In this document: piece after piece, positions 1 to 8,855 of the stretch | Position numbering within the stretch: the stretch's first letter is position 1 | Layout of the letters: every line of letters starts with the position of its first letter | Source of the DNA: Furfurilactobacillus milii | Lineage (GTDB): Bacteria; Bacillota; Bacilli; Lactobacillales; Lactobacillaceae | Length of the DNA stretch: 64,000 bases | NCBI RefSeq assembly: GCF_009864005.1 | Contig: NZ_WEZQ01000026.1 | Location: 62,001 to 126,000, forward strand | Direction of reading: 5' to 3' | Translations under genes and position numbers: made by a program | Notes under the pieces: generated by a model | Databases searched by the model: none | Seen by the model: only the letters and a program-made list of their open reading frames with translations | Told to the model about the DNA's origin: nothing

Positions 1-1216
1 CCATAATCAGCATCAATAGTACTTGCAGTTTCTTTTTTTGACCTTCACTCAGCGAGTACACGACCTGATCATCGCGACCGGCTAAATCTAGTGAAGCCAA
101 AGTCGCGTCAATGCGACTTTGCGTCCAAGCAGTGGTTTGCTGGTATTTAAGGCTGAGCGCAATTTCTTCCGCTACAGTAATGGTCAGAAACTGACTTGCG
201 GCTTGTTGAAAGACGAGGGCAACGTGTTGCGCGTATTTTCGAGCGCGCAATTTGCTGATTTCCTGTCCTTGCCATTGGAGAGAACCGGTGTAAGTTTGCA
301 ATTTTACCAGTGCATCAAACAGTGTTGACTTGCCCGTGCCGTTTGCGCCAGTGAGCACAACGAATTTGCCTTGGGGGATGTTCAGGCTGGCATCGTTAAT
401 GAGTGGTGTTTGGTGGCCCACTGTGAAGCCATCTAGTGTGAACTCAGGCGATAGTTCAGCGGCTGGTAGGGCAATGGGCGCAGGCTGATGTTGGCGTTGT
501 TCAAAAGCGGCGAATCTTGTCTGTGCCTCACCAGCATCAGCTTGATGGACTTGGTGACGTTCACCGTCAAAAATATACAGTTGATCAATGAGTGGTTCAT
601 AATCGGACAAATCGTGGTCTGCGACAATGATTGTTTTGTGGTATTTTTTCACTAATGTGGTCAGTTGCGTTAACAGAAATAAACGGGCATCTGGGTCAAT
701 GTTAGCAAACGGCTCATCTAGTAGGATGACCTCAGCGTTCAGCGCAACAATTACGGCTAGGGAAACCTTTTGTTGCTCGCCACAGGATAATGTGGTGAAT
801 CTTCTGTCAGCAAAATCCGTGACGCCCGCAAAAGCCAGCGCGTCATTAACCCGAGCGTCCATTTTATCAGCGGGGACTTGCAAATTTTCGAGTGTAAAAA
901 TTAACTCATTGCGTGGCGTTTCCATCGCAAATTGTTGACTGGGATTTTGAAACATCATCGCTACGAGTTGAGCGCGTTTGGAAGCTGGCAAATCTACTAC
1001 CGGCTGATCATTAACTGTGATAGTTCCGGTTGCTTCGCCCATAAAAGCGGGATACAATCCGGCAATCAGTTTGAGCAGCGTGGATTTTCCAGTGCCAGAC
1101 GGGCCCGTCAGCAGGTTAAAGGTACCGCCGTCAAACGCTAAGTTTTGGTGCTCGATGACAGGCGGTAATGTGGTTTCATAGTGAAATGTAACATCGTTCA
1201 AATTAATCTTTGACAT
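1..1216 (-). CDS. ykoD: Duplicated ECF-type ABC ATPase, YkoD-like (partial, C-terminus outside window)
   Basis: Reading the minus strand from the ATG at 1216 gives an open frame that runs off the left edge (about 405 codons visible). It has two ABC ATPase halves in one chain. The first has Walker A GPSGTGKST near residues 38-46, a signature-like LSCGEQ and Walker B ILLDEP; the second has Walker A GANGTGKST and a signature LSEGQ close to the window edge. Fused double ATPases of this kind energise ECF vitamin transporters. The gene follows a YkoE-type S component and a TPP riboswitch, so the likely substrate is hydroxymethylpyrimidine or thiamine. The first signature has Cys where Gly is usual. 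The T component (YkoC) is expected just beyond the edge. Confidence 0.88.
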   Translation of the reverse strand, partial: MSKINLNDVTFHYETTLPPVIEHQNLAFDGGTFNLLTGPSGTGKSTLLKLIAGLYPAFMGEATGTITVNDQPVVDLPASKRAQLVAMMFQNPSQQFAMETPRNELIFTLENLQVPADKMDARVNDALAFAGVTDFADRRFTTLSCGEQQKVSLAVIVALNAEVILLDEPFANIDPDARLFLLTQLTTLVKKYHKTIIVADHDLSDYEPLIDQLYIFDGERHQVHQADAGEAQTRFAAFEQRQHQPAPIALPAAELSPEFTLDGFTVGHQTPLINDASLNIPQGKFVVLTGANGTGKSTLFDALVKLQTYTGSLQWQGQEISKLRARKYAQHVALVFQQAASQFLTITVAEEIALSLKYQQTTAWTQSRIDATLASLDLAGRDDQVVYSLSEGQKKKLQVLLMLIM

Positions 1217-1254
1217 GCAGACAAGCTCTTTTTCTTAAGAATTAGCGGTGCTTA

Positions 1255-1839
1255 TTAGGCGTGACGACGGTCTAATAAATGTGACCGGTCAAGCAGCTTC
1301 GTGACTGCAGAAACCAGCAGGGCGCCGAAGACCCACATGGAAATGAAGCGGGTGATAAACAAGGCGACAATCATCCACGGATGATAAGCGGCGTAACCGG
1401 AACGAACCAGGTCCCAAGCAAACGTCACGATCGCGGTCGTCAGGGCAGATAGCGATAAACTCGCCATGTCATAACGGCGGTACAGAGTGAACGTAAATCC
1501 AAGTTCCGACCCGAAACCTTGAACAAAACCAGAAATCAGTGTGCTTGGACCCCATTGACCTCCGATAATGGCCTCAACGGCTGAGGCGAGAAGCTCGCCA
1601 ATCGTCGCTGCACCAACTTTTTGCAACATGAATGCTGCCAGCGGGCCTGCCATTGTCCACAGGCCCAACAGAATGTCGTTTGCAAACGGCGCCATGCCAA
1701 GTGGCGTTAGGGCTAGTGTCAGTCCGTTGTATAGAAAGCCTGTGACAAAGAAAATAATCCCCATAAAAATGGATGTAATGGTGATCAAAATGACATCGCG
1801 TAAATGCCACCGGTTAGAATGTGCTGCTTTTTGTTGCAT
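1255..1839 (-). CDS. ykoE: ECF transporter S component, YkoE family (thiamine precursor uptake)
   Basis: A 194-residue integral membrane protein with about five or six hydrophobic segments, matching YkoE-type substrate-binding subunits of HMP/thiamine ECF transporters in length and composition. The start is set at the ATG at 1839 (MQQKAAHS) because an AGGGAAAG ribosome site lies just upstream; a longer frame from 1878 has none. It is first in a minus-strand operon with the double ATPase and lies directly behind a TPP riboswitch with a terminator, so expression should fall when thiamine pyrophosphate is plentiful. The substrate is inferred from family and riboswitch. Confidence 0.88.
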   Translation of the reverse strand: MQQKAAHSNRWHLRDVILITITSIFMGIIFFVTGFLYNGLTLALTPLGMAPFANDILLGLWTMAGPLAAFMLQKVGAATIGELLASAVEAIIGGQWGPSTLISGFVQGFGSELGFTFTLYRRYDMASLSLSALTTAIVTFAWDLVRSGYAAYHPWMIVALFITRFISMWVFGALLVSAVTKLLDRSHLLDRRHA

Positions 1840-1895
1840 TGTCTTTCCCTCCGTGTTGAGGATGCTGCTTGCCCGCAAAATAACCCGATGATTGC

Positions 1896-1938
1896 AAAAA
1901 AAGACCTTTCACAATCGTCGAGCCTGATGTGAGAGGTC
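1896..1938 (-). terminator. Intrinsic terminator of the TPP riboswitch expression platform
   Basis: On the minus strand GACCTCTCACA pairs with TGTGAAAGGTC and is followed by seven T. It sits between the TPP aptamer and ykoE, as expected for transcriptional control when ligand is bound. Confidence 0.85.
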
Positions 1939-1979
1939 GTATTTCCGTATTGTAAATAACCCGTTTTTACACGGATTCC

Positions 1980-2053
1980 GGTTACGTATCTCCCTTCGCC
2001 GGTATTAACCGGATCAGGTTCAATGGGTTTTATCTCAGCCAAATGGCACCCCA
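1980..2053 (-). promoter_or_regulatory. TPP riboswitch (THI element)
   Basis: The minus strand carries the hallmark blocks in order: GGGGTGCC, CTGAGA, ACCTGATC, then a GGTTAATACCGGCGAAGGGA segment. These are the conserved thi-box sequences of the TPP aptamer. A terminator hairpin follows about 45 nt downstream, ahead of ykoE. This fixes the operon as thiamine-responsive. Confidence 0.95.
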
Positions 2054-2183
2054 GATATAATGTTATTACGCAATTATCTTAGCTGAAACCGGTTCATATT
2101 TCAAATGAAACCTTAGTGAGAAATCGGCGACCGACGTTTGAAAACAAGCTTATGTTTAGTCAGCAAACAAACGTAACGTTTAA

Positions 2184-2792
2184 TTAGCGTGAGCGGCGAA
2201 CAGCTAAAATGGCTCCGCCAATGATTGGCACAATAATGACGCCGGCAATCATTTCTGCAATTCCATTGACGCCAACCAGTGATAATAAAATCCACGTGAA
2301 GGTGCCACTGTGCGGAATGCCAGGAAAGTAGATGTGGAACATTACGATGGTAATCCATGAGAAAATAACAACTAATGCCGTGTTGGTAAATGAAGCCATG
2401 AAGCCTGACAAAGTTAATGCCCAACCACGATGTTGTCGTTTGACCGCCAATTCTTGAAAAATGTACCCAACGACGATTCCAATCATCACTCGTGGCAAAA
2501 TCGCGGTGACAGGATTACGAAATAGAAAGGCACCGAGATTGTAGACTGTCGTCCAAGCCTGAATGAGTGACGCTAGGCCCCAGACGCCACCGATAAGACC
2601 GCCCCACCATGGTCCCATGACAATTGCGGCAATCGCGACGGTAAACTGAATGATTGAAATTTGAATGCCCAGTGCAGTGAGTCCCAAGGGAATGTAACCT
2701 AAAAAGGGTACCAAAACCTGAACAATGATAATCGCAATAAACAACGCAGCCAACACGAGGTTGCGGGTATTTGTGCTTGAACTTGATTTCAT
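2184..2792 (-). CDS. ECF transporter S component, probable pantothenate type (PanT-like)
   Basis: A 202-residue membrane protein with about six hydrophobic segments. It has the pattern of Firmicute ECF S components: a basic N-terminus followed by AALFIAIIIVQ, then IPLGLTALGIQ and FLFRNPVTAILPR. This resembles the PanT (DUF3816-type) branch, so pantothenate is the best guess, but folate or another vitamin cannot be excluded. The ribosome site is GAGAGG before the ATG at 2792. It has no ATPase of its own and would share the general EcfAAT module. No TPP element lies directly before it. Confidence 0.75.
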   Translation of the reverse strand: MKSSSSTNTRNLVLAALFIAIIIVQVLVPFLGYIPLGLTALGIQISIIQFTVAIAAIVMGPWWGGLIGGVWGLASLIQAWTTVYNLGAFLFRNPVTAILPRVMIGIVVGYIFQELAVKRQHRGWALTLSGFMASFTNTALVVIFSWITIVMFHIYFPGIPHSGTFTWILLSLVGVNGIAEMIAGVIIVPIIGGAILAVRRSR

Positions 2793-2842
2793 ATGGTTAG
2801 CCTCTCGGATAAAAGTTTAGTCCTCAATCGTTGATGAACAGT

Positions 2843-3160
2843 CTAGTCGAGCAGGACACGAATGCCCATGACGATGTTATAAAACCACAACACTAATGAT
2901 GCAAGACCAAATGCTCCGATAAAAAGGAGTGTTAACCAACCCATCCCAGCGTTTGGTCCGATGGTTAGGCCGTAAACAGCCACAAAGAAGAAAATTCCGA
3001 AAGCCATCAATGTTGGCAATAACTGTGTCCAGAAGGCACGTGCGGCATGTGTTGTTACATCGCGTTGACCAGCGGCTGCAATCCAAACGACTAGGGGAAA
3101 TAAAACGGGCAGAAATAGAATGCTTAGGTAACTGAGGGCACTTAAAATTTTATGTGTCAT
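2843..3160 (-). CDS. DUF4870-type small membrane protein
   Basis: A 105-residue protein with three hydrophobic helices and an N-terminal SALSYLSILFLP segment, typical of DUF4870/Tic20-like proteins of unknown function. An AGGAGAGG ribosome site precedes the ATG at 3160. It ends 50 nt before the PanT-like gene and probably shares its transcript. Its upstream region carries a pair of structured repeats (3279-3648). Confidence 0.7.
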   Translation of the reverse strand: MTHKILSALSYLSILFLPVLFPLVVWIAAAGQRDVTTHAARAFWTQLLPTLMAFGIFFFVAVYGLTIGPNAGMGWLTLLFIGAFGLASLVLWFYNIVMGIRVLLD

Positions 3161-3278
3161 GATACCTCTCCTGTATTGATAAAATTAATACTTTTATTTT
3201 ACGCTATCACCTTTGATCACGCCAAAAGTTTTGTTCAGAATTGACCGTCTACGAGATAGTGCAGCGCTGGCGACTACG

Positions 3279-3384
3279 GTTGTCAATATTGATACGCTCC
3301 GCCGTGGGAGCGTCCGCAACCTAAATTCGGCCACACCACCGAATTAAAGTTACCTTTACGGCTCGGTATCAATATTGACGCCTA
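3279..3384 (-). repeat. Structured repeat, A-type copy 1 (internally deleted)
   Basis: Ends form a perfect inverted repeat, GTCAATATTGATAC and GTATCAATATTGAC. Inside, GCCGTG and the H1 hairpin remain, but the segment with hairpins H2 and H3 and the core found in full-length copies (about 185 bp) is missing, leaving about 105 bp. Strand is set by family alignment. Confidence 0.85.
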
Positions 3385-3474
3385 CGTCTAACGTGGTCGA
3401 AATTTCCGCATGGACGTCATTTAATTCCCGGCGCCGTTTTTCTTGTTGGTATTTTAGCGCTTCACTAGCGAAGT

Positions 3475-3648
3475 GAAGCTGATTGAAAACAGAGTTCCGT
3501 GTCGACAACAATTGGCGGCATGAACTGGGCCGCTTAGTGTTGTGGGACGACTTCTGAGACGAACTGTGGCTCAGAATCGAAGGTGAAAACTGCCGGTTTT
3601 GCAGGTTGAACCTGGTCCCATGGAACGGCGTTTTCAATCGGCGTAACG
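3475..3648 (+). repeat. Structured repeat, B-type copy 1
   Basis: Outer stem GATTGAAAAC with GTTTTCAATC. Inside are a hairpin around ACAACAATTGGCGGC, a second hairpin TTCTGAG/CTCAGAA, and the core ending in CCTGGTCCCATGG. It lies about 90 bp from A copy 1 in opposite core orientation. Confidence 0.88.
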
Positions 3649-3692
3649 GCAGTGAGGTGTTTAAAGCTACAGTCTCATAGGAAGATGTGCGA

Positions 3693-3728
3693 GAAAAAAC
3701 GACTCCGCCAATTGAGGAGGAGTCGTTT
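3693..3728 (-). terminator. Terminator after the nucleoside hydrolase gene
   Basis: AAACGACTCC pairs with GGAGTCGTTT, with a run of T on the minus strand. It lies about 40 nt downstream of the stop at 3767. Confidence 0.85.
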
Positions 3729-3766
3729 CGGATATTTAATATCGTACAAGGCAATGTTAGTTAATT

Positions 3767-4738
3767 TTAGTGTTTGGCAAACAAGTTTGTTAACAAGTCC
3801 ATGAAGTGGGCGAGGTAACGTTCCTTGTCGACATCCACAGCAACCTTCATGTTGGTTGTTGGGTCGTTCAAACGTGCAGTGTCACCGATTGTACGGCCAA
3901 CATCGGCAGGGTTAGCTGGGTCATCATGAGTAACTTTCATGTTCAAATCGATCAACTTAGCATAGCTAGGATCGATGGCAACACCAACGGCCAATGGGTC
4001 ATGAATGGCACAACCGTTTTTGTCGATGTCCAAGTTGTAGTAAGCGTCGATGTAGTAGTCGGTAATGTCGGCATACTTTTCACCGGCAACCGTACCTAAG
4101 TCACGCCATTGTTGTGTTTCTTTCTTCGTTAACAATGTCCGCAGGGTAACATCCAAGCCAACCATTGTGGACTTCAATGGTGAACGGAAGACACGGTCGG
4201 CAGCGGCTGGATCTTGGTTAATGTTAGCTTCTGTGAAGGCTGTAACGTTACCAGGAACCGTCAAAGCACCACCCATAAAGGTCATGTTACCAATTAACTT
4301 GGCGATTTCAGGGTCTTTAGTGATGGCTGCATCCAAGTTGGTTTGTGGACCAGTTGGAACCAGAATCAAGTTATCACCATATTTGTGAGCAGCGTCGATG
4401 ATAAAATCAACTGCTCCCTCTGATTCAACGGCACGCTTTGCCTTTGGTACCTTAACCTCACCAATTCCGTTGACACCATGAATCTTTTGACTGATTTCCA
4501 TCACGTCAAAGTGATCCGTGGTGCTTGAGTGTGATTCACCCAAGAAGACAGGCACATCAGTCGCACCCAGTAATTCCAATAGATCCAGTGAGTTTTCAGC
4601 TGATTTATCAACCAGTACGTTTCCGTATGATGAAACGATCCCAATCAGATCAACTTCTGGTGAAGCAACCGCATAAGCAATAGCCAGGGCATCGTCAACA
4701 CCAGTGTCCAAATCAAGAATCATTTTCTTTGTAGCCAT
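3767..4738 (-). CDS. Inosine-uridine-type nucleoside hydrolase
   Basis: A 323-residue protein beginning with the hallmark calcium-binding motif (DLDTGVDDALAI, near residues 9-20). Further family features are GPQTNLDAA near residue 130, FMGGAL with NINQDPAAAD near 155-175, and a C-terminal HDPLAV where the His helps the leaving base. It hydrolyses ribonucleosides to base and ribose in the cytosol for salvage; which nucleoside is not readable from sequence. The length is normal for the family. A GGGGG ribosome site precedes the ATG. It has its own terminator and follows a LysR gene on the same strand. Confidence 0.92.
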   Translation of the reverse strand: MATKKMILDLDTGVDDALAIAYAVASPEVDLIGIVSSYGNVLVDKSAENSLDLLELLGATDVPVFLGESHSSTTDHFDVMEISQKIHGVNGIGEVKVPKAKRAVESEGAVDFIIDAAHKYGDNLILVPTGPQTNLDAAITKDPEIAKLIGNMTFMGGALTVPGNVTAFTEANINQDPAAADRVFRSPLKSTMVGLDVTLRTLLTKKETQQWRDLGTVAGEKYADITDYYIDAYYNLDIDKNGCAIHDPLAVGVAIDPSYAKLIDLNMKVTHDDPANPADVGRTIGDTARLNDPTTNMKVAVDVDKERYLAHFMDLLTNLFAKH

Positions 4739-4894
4739 CTTGTAACCCCCGAAAAATAAGATTTAACACTGTGAAAGTGTCTATTTACACTCTCAATAAT
4801 AGACGAATGAAAGCCCTTACTCAAGTCCTACCGTTCATTTCTCATTTTCTTATTAAGTTATTCCAGGCTAAATGCGGATAGACCAGTGACAAGA

Positions 4895-5794
4895 TTAATC
4901 AATATCAGTAGCAGGGATAGCGGTTGGTAGCTGGCTTTTGATGGTCTGAACCATTTGCTCAACAGCGGCCGGGTGCCAATTTTTGCGGAACAATAGTTGA
5001 ATGTGCAGTTTTGTGGGAATGTTCGGGGTTAAACGTTTTAGCAACCCATTTGCTAATTCGTCTTGGATTACGAAATCCGGTAGAAAACTGAAGCCCAGAC
5101 CAGCGCTTACGGTTTGCTTGATGGCTGCCAAACTCCAGACTTCCATCGTTTGCATATGCGTCCCGGGATATTGTTGATGGCGATACTGTTCAAACGCCTG
5201 TCGGTAGCCACACTGTTTTTCATTGATAACGAAGTGGGCTTGCGGTTGTGCCAAGATAGCTGACAGTGTGGTCGGCGCATTTCTGGCCGCAACGAGCGAA
5301 CAGCGTTGTGTGCCTAAGTCAATGACTGATAATTGTGGATCTGGCTTAAATAATGGCCACAGCATTAGGGCAACATCGGCCTGGTCGGATAGTAACAGTT
5401 TGCGGTTTTGAACACAGGTTGCATTGTTAATGGTGAGATTAACGAGGGGGTTGTGTGCGGCAAAACTTTGCAGAACCGGATTCAAACCGTACAGCATTAA
5501 TGATTCTGGGACCGACAAACGCAGTGAGCCACTCAGTTGATGAGGTGTTGCCAGGTCAGTGACTTGTTGATAGTTCGCTAAAATGGCGTCGGCAAGAGGA
5601 ACCAGTCGTTTGCCAGCTGGGGACAAACGTAGTGTCTTACCACGAAAAAGAAAGGGCGGTTCGCCAATGACACTCGCTAGTCGTTTCATTTGCGCAGTAA
5701 TTGTTGATTGTGTGTAATTAAGCTCGGTAGCGGCAGCCGAATAGCTACCGGTCGCCAAAATGATTTTGAATGTTCGAAAGTACTGAATATCCAT
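4895..5794 (-). CDS. LysR family transcriptional regulator
   Basis: A 299-residue regulator with an N-terminal winged helix (MDIQYFRTFKIILATGSYS, with SAAATELNYTQSTIT as the recognition region) and a C-terminal effector-binding domain of periplasmic-binding fold. It is divergent from the alpha/beta hydrolase gene at 5963 with a 168-bp shared promoter region, the usual arrangement for a LysR protein that controls its neighbour. The effector is unknown. Control of the downstream nucleoside hydrolase is possible but less likely. Confidence 0.9.
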   Translation of the reverse strand: MDIQYFRTFKIILATGSYSAAATELNYTQSTITAQMKRLASVIGEPPFLFRGKTLRLSPAGKRLVPLADAILANYQQVTDLATPHQLSGSLRLSVPESLMLYGLNPVLQSFAAHNPLVNLTINNATCVQNRKLLLSDQADVALMLWPLFKPDPQLSVIDLGTQRCSLVAARNAPTTLSAILAQPQAHFVINEKQCGYRQAFEQYRHQQYPGTHMQTMEVWSLAAIKQTVSAGLGFSFLPDFVIQDELANGLLKRLTPNIPTKLHIQLLFRKNWHPAAVEQMVQTIKSQLPTAIPATDID

Positions 5795-5962
5795 AAGTAT
5801 TGCCTCCAGCGGTGACGTGAAAGAGAACTATCACTTTTTTGTCCTTTTAGTGTGATTCAATATTTTCAATAGTTTAGTTTAAAAAGTTCAATTTTTATGA
5901 ATGCTACTTTGTTCTTATACTAAATAAAAAGAGAACGTTGCACAAGCTGGAGGCAATTTAGA

Positions 5963-6844
5963 ATGGAAAAAATAATTGATACACAGAATCTGCACATGGC
6001 CGTTAACATCAGTGGTCCTAGTGATGGTCAGCCATTGATATTACTCCACGGCTGGCCGGATAGTTGGCACACTTGGGATGCAATGCTACCGATATTACAC
6101 CAAGCAGGATACCAGACGTTTGTTCCGTCACTGCGGGGATTTGGACACACTCGCTTCCGACATGAACAAACGCGCCGGACCGGTAGCTTTTTCGCATTGG
6201 CTCAAGATATTAAGGATTTGATCGATGTCCTGCAATTGGGGCAAGTACGCGTGATTGGTCAAGACTGGGGCGCGTTTACTGCTTTAATGATGAGTAACCT
6301 ATGGGGGACGGGCATTGTTGGCAGTAGTGTAGTCCTCGCAGAGGGTTGGCAAACATTTGGAAACCTATCCCTAGAGCAAATTCAAAATTTCTGGTATCAA
6401 TGGTTCATGACAACGGAACAGGGTGAACGCTACGTGCGCGATCATCCATTAACATTTGCCGAACATATGTGGCAAGTGTGGAGTCCGCACTATGTACTAA
6501 CTGAGACTGACCGAGCCGACTTTAAAGAAACGTTTGCCAATCCAGATTGGGCGGCCGTGACGCTCGATATGTATCGGTCTCGCTGGGGATATGCACCGAC
6601 GGATGGACATTACGCACCGTTAGCTGAACGGTTACAACGAAATGATCGAATTTCAGTGCCAACGCTAAACATAATCGGTCAGGCCGATGGTTGCACTGAT
6701 TATCACCAAGCTAGTTCAATGGCACCGTTTATGGCTGGCCCATTCAAACAGGAATTGTGGCCGCAAGCGGGACACTTTCTTCAACGTGAACAACCAACGC
6801 GAGTCGCCAATGCTGCCATTCAGTGGTTTGAACACACTAAATAA
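5963..6844 (+). CDS. Alpha/beta hydrolase, epoxide hydrolase/haloalkane dehalogenase-like
   Basis: A 293-residue alpha/beta-hydrolase. The oxyanion HGWPDS motif lies near residue 29, the nucleophile elbow is GQDWG (Asp near residue 93), and a C-terminal GHFLQRE supplies the catalytic His. An Asp nucleophile with HGxP is typical of epoxide hydrolases and dehalogenases rather than esterases. The substrate is unknown. A GGAGG ribosome site lies 10 nt before the ATG. It is divergent from a LysR regulator that probably controls it. Confidence 0.85.
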   Translation: MEKIIDTQNLHMAVNISGPSDGQPLILLHGWPDSWHTWDAMLPILHQAGYQTFVPSLRGFGHTRFRHEQTRRTGSFFALAQDIKDLIDVLQLGQVRVIGQDWGAFTALMMSNLWGTGIVGSSVVLAEGWQTFGNLSLEQIQNFWYQWFMTTEQGERYVRDHPLTFAEHMWQVWSPHYVLTETDRADFKETFANPDWAAVTLDMYRSRWGYAPTDGHYAPLAERLQRNDRISVPTLNIIGQADGCTDYHQASSMAPFMAGPFKQELWPQAGHFLQREQPTRVANAAIQWFEHTK

Positions 6845-6956
6845 CGTAACTAGAAAATCGCGTCGTGACAAAATAATCATAGCTAATAAAAAAGATGGAC
6901 GCGCTTGTCGAAAACCATAATAATGGAGAGGCAATTGACAAGGTGGGACATTTATC

Positions 6957-7529
6957 ATGATGACAGTGATTTTGAGTTTACTATTATTAATCTATTTTAT
7001 CCGTGGTCAGTTTGGGTTCGAACGCCCTAAACGCTGGCGATATTGGTTAATTCCGATTTTTTCATTAATTATGTTTGGCGTGACGTTTAAATATAGCGGT
7101 ATCAACGTTATCATCGCGTTGGGGATGTTGATACTTGGTACCGTAATAGGTGTATACCAAGGCCAATTTGCCACGATTCGTCCAATAAAAAAGGCAAATT
7201 TAGAAGATCGTGTGGAAGTACGCGGTGAGCTTCACTACCTCATCGGGTGGGCGTTTATTTTAGCGATTCAAGTGATCGCTGAAGCGATTTTAAAACACGA
7301 AGAACTTGCCATTGTGGCAGTGTCTAAGGAAGCTTTTCAGGGCGTCATCGAGGAACTATTTCCACTTCGACGAATTCACGGCGGTGGTTGGTGGCTTCTA
7401 TGGGCCTTGTCTGCTAGTTCCAGCCTGAGTTACACCTTAACTTTGGGACGTCGTTCACCGGCCTTCTGGGCAACGATTAAACGACATGCGCGACGTGACG
7501 AACGCCGTGCTGACCGGAAACGGATGTGA
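6957..7529 (+). CDS. Unrecognised membrane protein, translationally coupled to the CadD-like gene
   Basis: A 190-residue protein with an N-terminal transmembrane helix, two further helices near residues 27-65, one near 95-110 and one near 145-160, and a strongly basic tail. I do not recognise the family. Its stop overlaps the start of the CadD-like gene by 4 nt, so the two are co-translated and perhaps function together. An AAGGTGGG ribosome site precedes the ATG at 6957. Confidence 0.7.
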   Translation: MMTVILSLLLLIYFIRGQFGFERPKRWRYWLIPIFSLIMFGVTFKYSGINVIIALGMLILGTVIGVYQGQFATIRPIKKANLEDRVEVRGELHYLIGWAFILAIQVIAEAILKHEELAIVAVSKEAFQGVIEELFPLRRIHGGGWWLLWALSASSSLSYTLTLGRRSPAFWATIKRHARRDERRADRKRM

Positions 7530-8137
7530 TGAGCATGGCGTTGATATGGTCAGCAGTTGTGGCTTTTTTGGTCACGAATACAGATGATTTAATTCTGTTA
7601 ATGTTGTTTTGGGGCATTGTGCGCACGGCCCGTGACCGGATGATCGTTATTGTTGGTCAGTATGCCGGGATTCTTTCACTGGTTGCGGCCAGTTGGCTAC
7701 TTAGTTTAGGTTTCATGACAGTTCCAACAAAGTGGGTCGGTTTACTGGGACTGTTACCGTTGATTGTGGGGGTTGTCAATCTTTGGAAATGGTTCAAACG
7801 GCCACAAGCCGTAACCGAAGCCACGGCGGAGGAGGCAAGCACTGTTTCCGCGATATCTGGCAAACTCTCCGTGGCATTGGTTTGGAGTGTGACCGTCGGT
7901 GATGGTGGGGACAATCTAAGTGTCTACATCCCGTTTTTTGTACATCAACCGTTGTGGCGAATGGTCACAATTGTTTTCGTATTTATCGTGATGACGGCCT
8001 TTTGGCTATGGTTGAGTCACCGTTTGGTTCAAACGAAGGCTATCGCTCGTGGCATTGAACGGTTTGGTACGTGGTTGATTCCATGTCTGTTCATCATCAT
8101 TGGTCTATTTATTATTTTAAGTAGCGGTTTATTTTAA
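7526..8137 (+). CDS. Cadmium resistance transporter, CadD-like
   Basis: A 203-residue membrane protein with about six helices. The opening (VVAFLVTNTDDLILLMLFWG) and the internal GDGGDNLSVYIPFF segment are hallmarks of the CadD cadmium-resistance family, related to LysE exporters. It probably exports a divalent cation; cadmium itself is not proven. The start is the GTG at 7526, overlapping the previous gene; an ATG follows immediately. A strong terminator separates it from the convergent MntR-like regulator, which is compatible with metal control of this locus. Confidence 0.8.
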   Translation: MMSMALIWSAVVAFLVTNTDDLILLMLFWGIVRTARDRMIVIVGQYAGILSLVAASWLLSLGFMTVPTKWVGLLGLLPLIVGVVNLWKWFKRPQAVTEATAEEASTVSAISGKLSVALVWSVTVGDGGDNLSVYIPFFVHQPLWRMVTIVFVFIVMTAFWLWLSHRLVQTKAIARGIERFGTWLIPCLFIIIGLFIILSSGLF

Positions 8138-8146
8138 ACAAAACTC

Positions 8147-8190
8147 AAAAGGCGATTTCACCACGTTTTTGCGTGCTGAAATCGCCTTTT
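8147..8190. terminator. Bidirectional terminator
   Basis: AAAAGGCGATTTCA pairs with TGAAATCGCCTTTT between two convergent genes, with A and T tracts on both sides. Confidence 0.9.
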
Positions 8191-8204
8191 GGAAAACTAT
8201 TCAA

Positions 8205-8855
8205 TTATAATTTATCAACGAAAATATTGTTGGCGGCCTTAAAACTGACATCAACAGTAGAACCATCGGCTTTTGCCAACGTCAACGGACCTTCAAACGG
8301 TGCATGACTTTTGATCGTGTACGTTTGTTCGATAGAGAAGTTGAGGCTTTCCAAGTAGTCCAGCAAATCGTGGTTATCCACGAATCGTGCCAAACGAATC
8401 TTTGTGCCATCGGCTACTTCGTCCAGTGTTGTTCTGCTGCCGACTTCGTAGTTACCGGCCTGATCAGGAATGGCACCGCCATGTGGGCAGTGACCAGGGT
8501 GATCTAGAAAGGCATCAAGTGCGTCAATCATATGATCACTTGAGCTGTGTTCCAGCTTTTCCGCCTCTTGATGCACTGTTGCCAAAGTGTATCCTAATTT
8601 TTGAAATAGGAAACACTCCCATAAACGGTGTTTACGAACCAGTTCCTCAGCTGCCTTACGACCAGACTTAGTTAGTGAAATCCCAGCGTAAGGTGTGTGC
8701 GATACCAACCGTTCTTCCACTAATTTATTGATCATTTCAGTAACTGACGCTGCTGCAATGTCGAGACTCAACGATAATTGTTTATTTGAAACTTTTCCAG
8801 AAACGCCACCTAATTCAAAAATCATTTTTAGGTAGTCTTCCTTCATAGGAGTCAT
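8205..8855 (-). CDS. DtxR/MntR family metal-dependent regulator
   Basis: A 216-residue regulator. The N-terminal winged helix (MTPMKEDYLKMIFELG, then IAAASVTEMINKL) is followed by a dimerisation/metal domain with residues such as HRLWECFLF, EAEKLEHSSSD and HPGHCPHGG, and a C-terminal SH3-like FeoA domain. These features match manganese- or iron-responsive MntR/SirR/IdeR proteins. It likely represses metal uptake genes when metal is bound. It is convergent with the CadD-like transporter and 435 bp upstream of, and divergent from, the P1B ATPase. Confidence 0.9.
   Translation of the reverse strand: MTPMKEDYLKMIFELGGVSGKVSNKQLSLSLDIAAASVTEMINKLVEERLVSHTPYAGISLTKSGRKAAEELVRKHRLWECFLFQKLGYTLATVHQEAEKLEHSSSDHMIDALDAFLDHPGHCPHGGAIPDQAGNYEVGSRTTLDEVADGTKIRLARFVDNHDLLDYLESLNFSIEQTYTIKSHAPFEGPLTLAKADGSTVDVSFKAANNIFVDKL

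Noticed and set aside
3356-3754. Minus-strand frame of 132 codons
   Set aside because: It lies wholly within structured repeats and a terminator, with Ser/Arg-rich composition and no family resemblance.
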